From NCBI RefSeq assembly GCF_020510585.1, contig NZ_CP075190.1, forward strand, positions 248,001 to 312,000: a stretch of 64,000 nt of DNA, written 5' to 3'. How positions within the stretch are numbered: position 1 is the first letter of the stretch; each line of letters begins with the position of its first letter. The translations under genes were made by a program, and so were the position numbers. Under the pieces are notes generated by a model. It was not told where the DNA came from and did not search any database. It worked only from the letters and a program-made list of their open reading frames with translations. Origin of the DNA: Ferribacterium limneticum (GTDB lineage Bacteria; Pseudomonadota; Gammaproteobacteria; Burkholderiales; Rhodocyclaceae). Positions 59,901 to 64,000 of the stretch are shown here, piece by piece.

Positions 59901-60995
59901 ATCGCTGGAAATGCTCACGCTGTTGCCGCTGCCGCCGGATTCGGCGGCATTCAGCAAGCCGGTGACGTAGGCCTTGAGGTCCGGGAAGACGCTGGGTGTC
60001 GTGCTGTTCGCGGGCTTGCCGCTGACGCCGAAGGTGTCGAAGCTGGCTTCGACGCTCTGTTCCAGGGTGCTGCCGTCGCGTTGCAACGTGATGAGCAACA
60101 GGGCGTTGTCGGTTTGCGTGTTGCCGGCCCGATTGCCTTCGACACTGTAATTGACGCCGATGTACAGCGGGCCGGTAAGGGTGGCGTGGGCCGTCAACTC
60201 GTCTGCGCTGTAGCTGACTTCATAGCGGCCATCCTGATAGATCTTGATGGTCCCGTGCTGGATCGGATTGTTGCTGCCGTCGCGCAGCACATTGCCGTTG
60301 GCGTCGAGCAGGTAGCCGCGTACCTGGACGCTCCCGCCGCTGAATGCGACTTCGCTGCCGCCGGAATTCAGCACCTTGGTGACTGAGAAGGAGAAGCCGG
60401 TTTCGGTGAAATTCCGCAGCTTGTCGAGTACGGCTTCCGAATAGCCGGGGCCGCTGCTGTAGCCGGCAATGGCATGAGCAGCCAGGCCCGTGGTCAGGAT
60501 CCCGGGGGTCAGGTTTTCGGGGTCGAAGTGCGTGCTGTAGGCGTTAATGCGCACTTCGCCGCCGGCGACGGCGGGGTTGGTGCCGATCAAAGGCACGTTC
60601 AGGAAAGCATCGTCGGCGGGCGGAGTGGTGGAGATGCCGCTCGAGATACCGTATATCCCCGGCGTTAACGTGCCACCGGTCGTGATGGACAGGCGTTGTT
60701 CCGGCTCGCCGGCAGTGATCCAGACATTCTGGCCGTTCGAGCTGATCAGGCCGATGCCGCTGGTGCCGAAGGCGCTGGTCGTGATCGGCTGGCTGAGATT
60801 GCGGACGATCAGCTCATTGGGCGGTGTTGCGCTGACGTTGATCCCTTGGGACTGGTTGCCCTGGCAGATCAGCGTGGTGCCACCGGCGCCTGCCGTACAC
60901 GCATCCGGGCCGGCAATCGCTCCGGGAACGAAGGCCGCTGAAATGGCCATGGTAATGAGTCGCTTGTTCGAGCGAACGAATGCACGCGTCTTCAT
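53937..60995 (-). CDS. Giant autotransporter with glycine-rich repeats
   Basis: A 2,352-residue type V secreted protein. The ATG at 60995 has AGGGAG five bases upstream; the frame runs on to 61370 without a start signal. A signal peptide (RLITMAISAAFVPGAIAG) precedes an N-terminal region of about 350 residues. Then come about 24 units of 60-90 residues with the mark GIxAQSIGGGGGxGG (20 good matches to A/GQS-V/I-GG and four degenerate ones at the start), each with TTxGxxSHG-type turns predicted to form a beta-helix. The last ~270 residues form an outer-membrane barrel ending in phenylalanine (VAMPF). The passenger should be surface exposed; adhesion or biofilm formation is inference. No proline-rich linker or protease triad is visible. 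Confidence 0.9.
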   Translation of the reverse strand: MKTRAFVRSNKRLITMAISAAFVPGAIAGPDACTAGAGGTTLICQGNQSQGINVSATPPNELIVRNLSQPITTSAFGTSGIGLISSNGQNVWITAGEPEQRLSITTGGTLTPGIYGISSGISTTPPADDAFLNVPLIGTNPAVAGGEVRINAYSTHFDPENLTPGILTTGLAAHAIAGYSSGPGYSEAVLDKLRNFTETGFSFSVTKVLNSGGSEVAFSGGSVQVRGYLLDANGNVLRDGSNNPIQHGTIKIYQDGRYEVSYSADELTAHATLTGPLYIGVNYSVEGNRAGNTQTDNALLLITLQRDGSTLEQSVEASFDTFGVSGKPANSTTPSVFPDLKAYVTGLLNAAESGGSGNSVSISSDGWLKTTGSGAHGIYGYSQGGAGVAGWDGNISHSAGAGTNGSAAGNVTASASGTITTTGERSSGIVAMSDGGAGGRGGGNSAVRYGQPGGNGGIGGTINVTGDANITTTGKNATGIVAISIGGVGGNGGTANGAMDGANGGAGGQGGLVTVDGSWNVTTTGELAHGIWAKSLGGNGGKGGDGGSSGDSGVGGVAGVGNTVVLRSAGSISTSGSHAYGLYGQSVGGFGGTGGSSWALFWAYGASGSPGGDGGSVSVYNLASGNITTNNAYSHGILAQSIGGGGGSGGGDGDFALFANLGGSGAAGGAGKQVWVENDGSITTGNAVAASNHAEYAHGIFAQSVGGGGGDGAGVSGLVSIGGQGSATSNGGQVDVINRGTINTYGIQSHAIFAQSIGGGGGNGGSSTGLVTIGGSGGGGGDADVVNVTNGGTLHTHANESYGIFAQSIGGGGGSGGSAISIGAGVPVAIGGQGEVGGDGKAVNVTTLDDSQITTDGDRSHAIFAQSIGGGGGNGGFAISVGTGISATISIGGNGARGGDADDVMIKTAGEITTNGINAYGIFAQSVGGGGGSGGFAISASVESSGLSLSLGGTGGGGGIGKNVYIGTVDDPVSGTIHTYGIGSHGIVAQSIGGAGGEGGFAISASIGSGSLGAGITAQVSIGGSGGSGNHGGIVAVQSASDITTEAADAHAVLAQSIGGSGGAGGFSFSGNIGAGISPSVAIGGAGGGGSYGNTVNIGTEDSPTGGILTTKGDRSYGILAQSIGGSGGAAGTTVASSLLGPAAMVFGFGRNGGSGGYGGEVNVFSGSSIFTEGEQSHGIFAQSVGGGGGAGSLSITGGVSAFGGLSLSMGGNGGDGKYGGTVNVTNTGSIDTQGEYSYGIKAQSIGGGGGSGGASGSVMANFSSMIPIPDEYPTGSINIALSLGGSGGTGGTGGTVNVTNNGQITTEGDFSHGIFAQSVGGGGGDGGKSIAATANISMPEGASDEEVSKQLEVKVDFVMAIGGSGGSGQTGGAVTVNNHKTIETVGIGSHGIFAQSIGGGGGTGGDARSMILSIDPSNWQPDQPEPPDPMSISVGATLSVGGSGGSAADGGTVSIYNHDRIGTSGADAYGILAQSIGGGGGIGGGGYHGLDWKDFGVSEEYEQYLDLLPVQDEGDIHFTVGGSGGASGSGQRVYVENTGSITTTGAGSIAVVAQSIGGGGGLGGIGAIGGDGEIGLGGSGGAAGDGGLVEVIINGNIDTTGVVAHGILAQSIGGGGGYAGNIDRGISDFGQNFALGGSGGNAGDGGGVVIGTTGNITTHGTGAVGILAQSIGGGGGLGGQVGFGFGFAGSVGGRGSGGAVTVSHEGSIQTFGAAAHGIVAQSIGGTSGTANSRIYGGLGQDVIVNSTGDIIISGADAHGIVAQSLGTAGNGSVTVNILAGSISGGSASGSAVNVLNGSSNTVTNRGAISALSGRAIVGGSGAERIDNYGTINGDVALESGSNSFNNLGGALFNSLSTIAIGSGLPFSNAGILSPGGMGTPQVTTLTGNLVQSSIGSMTLDLSLAGHNSDRLDIVGSAQVGGSLKLNPIDTGMARTGTQQRVILNASNGANASGLTLLAPASSLVSYALIYPSANEIAVTTNINFAPATLNLNARRIGVHLNAIQAAGGSSSMAPYIAALFTQPDDASLNTVYEKLGPGALGSLSALSSTASQGFNDAMHSCRQREGDYRFIREGECSWMQLGGTLRDQERSELNPGYMQDSVTMAGGFQKAVNANVHLGFGLSYQQSALKSIYSDVNGQRFEGGVIVKHRADATRLSLSFSAAYGNYESRRLVDVANPGVHAEGKPELWSTSLHGRISHDVMSSDGAYVRPMLGLGVSYISRNAYTESGAGGANLHVAKEADTLVSLHPAVEFGGERSIGNEGTLLRHYLRVGMTQLLGSNERNFTASLEGAPSGVAPFTVSTQSDKTYADLVFGVDILRKSGTTVRLEYSGQFSNHSTANAIGIKVAMPF

Positions 60996-61397
60996 GACAT
61001 CTCCCTGCTGCTTGGCGCAGTCATATTGGATACCCGCTTTGACTATAGATGGCGGCGTGGAAAACAACAGGGGAAAATGGACTGAAACGGCTGTGCGACA
61101 ATGGATTTGGCGGATATGACGGATTTGGTGGATAGGCAAACCGAGTCTAATTTTTGTTGTTTTTGTTGTTGGATTTTTAATTTTTTTGCGGGCGAAAGCA
61201 GCTGGTCCGGGCCAGAACCTTGCCGTTGTGAGTGGCTGATTGCCGGTGCTACGGTCAACCGGAAAAACGGGCCAATTTTCAAATTTTCCGGACGCCCTTG
61301 TGGTCACCCCAAAAGCCCCTGCTGTCCTGACGGTCAGCTTTAATGCGCCGGCGTTTTGTCGCACAATCAATCTGCATCGTCTTCACGGAGTCAGCGC
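60996..61397. other. Gene-free divergent region between autotransporter and protease
   Basis: About 400 bp with no convincing gene. It is AT-richer than the surroundings, with a T-rich stretch (61150-61195), and contains dispersed repeat copy 8. It must hold the promoters of both flanking genes, but I could not pick clear -35/-10 pairs. Confidence 0.6.
61248..61287 (-). repeat. Dispersed repeat, copy 8
   Basis: Minus-strand reading gives TTGGCCCGTTTTTCCGG followed by TTGACCGTAGCA, between divergent genes. Confidence 0.8.
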
Positions 61398-62732
61398 ATG
61401 GACCAGAACATCGAACGCGAACTGCCGGGCAGCCTGCTGGCCAATCGCATTACCCGCCGCCAGGTCCTCTGGCTGCTCGGCGCCAGCGCCCTCTCGGGCT
61501 GCGCCACCTCGCCGGTCGGGGGCGGTGCCATCCTGGTCGGGATGAGTGAAGACGAGGAAAAGGCCGTAGATCAGAAGGTGGCGCCGCAACAGTTCTCGCA
61601 GGATCTCGGGGCGGTGCAGGATGAGGCCATCAACCAGTACCTGAGCGACGTCGGCCGGCGTCTTGATGCCAAGGTGCATCGGCCGCAGATGCCGTATTCC
61701 TACCGCGTGCTCAATGCCAACTACGTCAATGCCTACACCTTCCCCGGCGGGGCGATGGGCGTGACGCGCGGCATCCTGGTCGATCTCGACAACGAGGCTG
61801 AGCTGGCGGCGCTGCTCGGTCACGAGTTGGGCCACGTCAATGCCCGTCACGCGGCGCAGCGGCAGGGCCATGCGATGGTGACGCAGGCGGCGATGACGGG
61901 CGTGAACATCGTCGGCACCGCCGCCGGGTTTGGAGGCCTGACCGACCTTGGCACCAAGCTCGGGGCCAGCGTGCTGCTCTCCAGCTATTCCCGCGACAAC
62001 GAGCGCGAGGCCGATGCGCTGGGGCAGGAATACATGGTCCGGGCCGGCTATCCGGCCAGCGGCATGGTCGGCCTGCAGCAGCTGCTGGTCGAGCAGCAGA
62101 AGGAATCGCCGGGGATGGTGCAGACCATGTTCTCGACCCACCCGATGAGCGGCGAACGGCGCGATACGGCGAAGCAGCTGGCCGGGGGCAAGTATGCAGC
62201 AAGCAATACGCGCGATGCCGGCCGCGAGCGTTTCATGGACAACACGGCGTCACTGCGCCGTATCAAGCCGACCATCGACGCCTGCCAGAAAGGCGAAGTG
62301 GCGATGGCTGCCAAGGAATACGGCAAGGCCGAGGAGCGTTTCCGCACGGCCTTGAAGGCCACGCCGCGCGATTACGCGGCCAATGTGCTGATGGCGAAAT
62401 GCCTGTCGGAACAGGACAAGGATGCCCTGGCCCTGGAATACGCCCAGACGGCGACCCGGGTTTATCCGCAGGAAGCTCAGGCGCACAAGCTGGTCGGCGT
62501 GCTGGCGCTCGGTCAGAAGGATCCGGGCATGGCTTTCGAGCATCTCGATCGCTATGACCGGCTGTTGCCGGGCGATGCCGGCATCACCTTCCTGAAGGGG
62601 ATTTCGCTGGAAGGCATGGGTAAGCGCCCGGAGGCGGCCCAACAGTATGCCGCCTACCTGAAACGCACGCAGCAGGGCAAGGCGGCGGAGTATTCGATCA
62701 GCCGCCTGAAGAGCTGGGGCTATCTGAAGTAA
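61398..62732 (+). CDS. M48 metalloprotease lipoprotein with TPR repeats (BepA/YfgC-like)
   Basis: A 444-residue exported protease. The N-terminus has a twin-arginine signal (RITRRQVLWLLGASALSGC) with a lipobox cysteine at C35. The zinc site is HELGH (142-146) with the third ligand E204 in EREADALG. The C-terminal ~170 residues form TPR-like helices. This architecture matches BepA/YfgC, which maintains outer-membrane proteins. The ATG at 61398 follows CGGAG. Being next to a giant outer-membrane autotransporter, it may aid or police its assembly (inference). Confidence 0.88.
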   Translation: MDQNIERELPGSLLANRITRRQVLWLLGASALSGCATSPVGGGAILVGMSEDEEKAVDQKVAPQQFSQDLGAVQDEAINQYLSDVGRRLDAKVHRPQMPYSYRVLNANYVNAYTFPGGAMGVTRGILVDLDNEAELAALLGHELGHVNARHAAQRQGHAMVTQAAMTGVNIVGTAAGFGGLTDLGTKLGASVLLSSYSRDNEREADALGQEYMVRAGYPASGMVGLQQLLVEQQKESPGMVQTMFSTHPMSGERRDTAKQLAGGKYAASNTRDAGRERFMDNTASLRRIKPTIDACQKGEVAMAAKEYGKAEERFRTALKATPRDYAANVLMAKCLSEQDKDALALEYAQTATRVYPQEAQAHKLVGVLALGQKDPGMAFEHLDRYDRLLPGDAGITFLKGISLEGMGKRPEAAQQYAAYLKRTQQGKAAEYSISRLKSWGYLK

Positions 62733-62733
62733 T

Positions 62734-62770
62734 TTTGATTTTGGCCGTTTTTTACGGTTGACCGTGGAAT
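62734..62770 (+). repeat. Dispersed repeat, copy 9
   Basis: GATTTTGGCCGTTTTTTACGG followed by TTGACCGTGGAATTC; joins directly to the crp stop codon, just as copy 7 joins the crp relic. Confidence 0.8.
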
Positions 62771-63445
62771 TCAGTCGCCGAACGAACGCAGTCCGTCGAG
62801 ATCGAGAATATTGATCCCGCCGTACTCGCTGCGCACCAGCCCTGCGTCTTCGAGGACCTTGAGCGCCTGATTGGCCCGCTGTCTGGAAACGCCGGCCAGA
62901 TAGCCGAGTTCTTCCTGAGAAATCTGCAGCAGGCGGTTGGTGCCGGGGTAGAGCACCGGGTTGAACAAGGCCGCCAGGCCGCGCGCAATGCGGGCATCGG
63001 TGTCGAGCATGCGCTCGTTTTCGATCATGCCGATGAACTGGCCGAGGCGCTCGTTGAGCTGGGCGATCATGTAGCGGTTGAACGGAATGCTGTGGTCGAG
63101 CAGCCACAGGAAAGTGGCGCGGCTCATGAAGGCGACGCGCGTTTCGCGGATGGCCATGACGTCATAGCGGCGCACTTCGCTCTTGAGTAGCGAGCCTTCG
63201 CCGAACCAGCCGCCGGTGCTGATGCCGGTCAGCGAGGTCGTCTTGCCGGTCGTCCAGTGGCTGGCCATCTTGCCCAGGCCGTCGATGATGCCCATCCAGT
63301 AATCGACCGGTTCGCCTTTCATGCAGATGAAAGCGCCCGGGGCGAAGCTGCGCTCGAAGGTGCCGGCGATGGCCTTGGCCATTTCTTCCGCAGTCAGCGA
63401 CGGCCCCCAGACGGAGGTGCGCAGCAGTTCCTCAGCGTTTTTCAA
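62771..63445 (-). CDS. Crp/Fnr family transcriptional regulator
   Basis: A 224-residue regulator: an N-terminal cyclic-nucleotide-binding-like beta roll (about 20-135, with GGWFGEGSLLK), a dimerisation helix, and a C-terminal winged helix (QISQEELGYLAGVSRQRANQ). There are no N-terminal cysteines for an Fe-S cluster, so it is not a classical FNR. Start is TTG (63445); a GGA lies nine bases upstream and no good ATG exists. Its 3' end is duplicated at 53793. Effector and targets unknown. Confidence 0.88.
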   Translation of the reverse strand: MKNAEELLRTSVWGPSLTAEEMAKAIAGTFERSFAPGAFICMKGEPVDYWMGIIDGLGKMASHWTTGKTTSLTGISTGGWFGEGSLLKSEVRRYDVMAIRETRVAFMSRATFLWLLDHSIPFNRYMIAQLNERLGQFIGMIENERMLDTDARIARGLAALFNPVLYPGTNRLLQISQEELGYLAGVSRQRANQALKVLEDAGLVRSEYGGINILDLDGLRSFGD

Positions 63446-63490
63446 TGATCATTTCCGGGTGATGTGCCGAACCACGATTATAGGCGGTGG

Positions 63491-63531
63491 CTTCCACGGT
63501 CAACTGGAAAAAATACCCAAAATTGAAATCG
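63491..63531 (-). repeat. Dispersed repeat, copy 10
   Basis: Minus-strand reading gives TTTTGGGTATTTTTTCC followed by AGTTGACCGTGGAAG, between crp and the next minus-strand gene. Confidence 0.8.
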
Positions 63532-63546
63532 TCTAGCGCCGCCATT

Positions 63547-64000
63547 TCACCGCACCGCCACCGTCCCCGCCTTCCACAGCGGGCTCTGCCAGCGGTAGAA
63601 CGGGGTCAGGCTGGAGGGCTTGTCGGCTTGCTTGTCGGTTACCAGCGTGGTCAGCGAAACGGTTTCGAAAGTGGTGCGATAACGGTCGCCGCTACGAACT
63701 TCGCGCGCCGCCAGCATCTGCTGACCACCCGGTACCCAGCCGGCGAATTCGACGTAGCCGAGGTTGGGGTTGTCGAGGGCCGGCGGCAGGACATCGACCG
63801 TCCAGCCATCGGCGCCCTTGCGGAAAACCCAAATTTCGCGCCAGGTGTCGAGCGGCTGCACGGCCAGGGTCAGCGCATCGCCTTGTGGCGCGACGGCGGT
63901 GGAGGCGGGCCAGACAAGGCCCCAGGTGCAGCGGGTGAGCAGCGGATTCTTTTCGTCGTGCTTGGCATCGACCAGATGGACGCAGGTTTCGCCCGGTTGG
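63547..64000 (-). CDS. Unidentified protein, 3' part (5' end outside window)
   Basis: The frame is open to the right edge, so only about the last 150 residues are seen. They are rich in Trp and beta-type sequence (LVWPASTAVAPQG, WREIWVFRKG, GYVEFAGWVPGGQQMLAARE), like blades of a beta-propeller or a TolB-like repeat. A GTG within (63861) is not a start. No family can be assigned. Confidence 0.6.
   Translation of the reverse strand, partial: QPGETCVHLVDAKHDEKNPLLTRCTWGLVWPASTAVAPQGDALTLAVQPLDTWREIWVFRKGADGWTVDVLPPALDNPNLGYVEFAGWVPGGQQMLAAREVRSGDRYRTTFETVSLTTLVTDKQADKPSSLTPFYRWQSPLWKAGTVAVR

Noticed and set aside
54700-60000. Regularly spaced similar sequences that could be taken for a CRISPR array
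   Set aside because: The periodicity is of protein-coding units (60-90 codons) in a single open frame ending in an outer-membrane barrel; repeats are degenerate and there are no cas genes.
58413-60386. Long open frame on the plus strand (657 codons) inside the autotransporter region, and several shorter ones beside it
   Set aside because: It is antisense to the glycine-rich repeats; GGC/GGT codons read backwards give Ala/Pro codons and few stops. No start signal and no domain.
53641-63445. Prophage or integrative element with its own integrase in the autotransporter region
   Set aside because: No integrase, transposase, tRNA or phage gene was found; only the duplicated crp end and repeats support an insertion.
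63443-63466. Six-codon ORF (MIIEKR) overlapping the crp start
   Set aside because: Too short to judge; it may only reflect the lack of a proper ATG before the TTG start.

Overview
The window reads as chromosome of a GC-rich betaproteobacterium, most likely Rhodocyclales (Dechloromonas/Azonexus-like). The basis is the pilQ-aroK-aroB order, gltBD, a minCDE operon, a fused isobutyryl-CoA mutase, an ETF/ETF-QO module, a phasin and several hemerythrin/PAS signalling proteins. The taxonomic call is inference from gene content and order; no rRNA or tRNA gene was found. Nearly all genes are intact housekeeping or central-metabolism genes. The accessory-looking parts are about 21.75-22.35 kb (repeats) and about 52.5-63.5 kb (glycosyltransferase, giant autotransporter, protease, Crp-family gene and its relic).

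Layout. 0-9.9 kb: 3' part of pilQ, aroK, aroB, gltB, gltD. 10-17.9 kb: a membrane protein with a winged helix, an arginase-ornithine aminotransferase fusion, and the prkA-yeaH-spoVR stress cluster. 17.9-21.8 kb: glmU, a small membrane protein and an EF-G paralogue. 21.8-22.3 kb: two inverted copies of a ~220 bp repeat between convergent genes. 22.3-25.1 kb (minus): a hybrid histidine kinase and an OmpR-type regulator. 25.2-34.2 kb: a lipid/short-chain acid oxidation block (acyl-CoA synthetase, etfBA, acyl-CoA dehydrogenase, ETF-QO, DUF485 protein, ActP-type symporter). 34.4-37.8 kb: a hemerythrin-PAS-GAF hybrid kinase. 37.9-40.9 kb (minus): minC-minD-minE followed by a ClpX-like ATPase. 41-42.7 kb: gpmI. 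42.8-46 kb (minus): small genes including a phasin, DUF2164 and a low-molecular-weight phosphatase. 46-48.6 kb: a TerC protein, a DUF1439 protein and an AraC regulator. 48.7-52 kb: icmF. 52.1-64 kb: a conserved small protein, a GT2 glycosyltransferase, a ~2,350-residue autotransporter, an M48 lipoprotein protease, a Crp/Fnr regulator and the end of an unidentified gene.

Main observations. (1) A dispersed ~40 bp element with core TTTTTCCGGTTGACCGTGG occurs ten times, always between genes. (2) The autotransporter and protease lie between a complete crp-family gene and a directly repeated relic of that gene's 3' end, an arrangement like a gene-end duplication around an inserted block. (3) An arginase and an ornithine aminotransferase are fused in one frame with all key residues kept. 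(4) The min operon ends in a ClpX paralogue lacking the zinc domain and with altered ClpP-docking and pore loops. (5) A TGC-rich, PhaR-like operator precedes both the phasin gene and a 13-codon ORF that ends inside a strong terminator.
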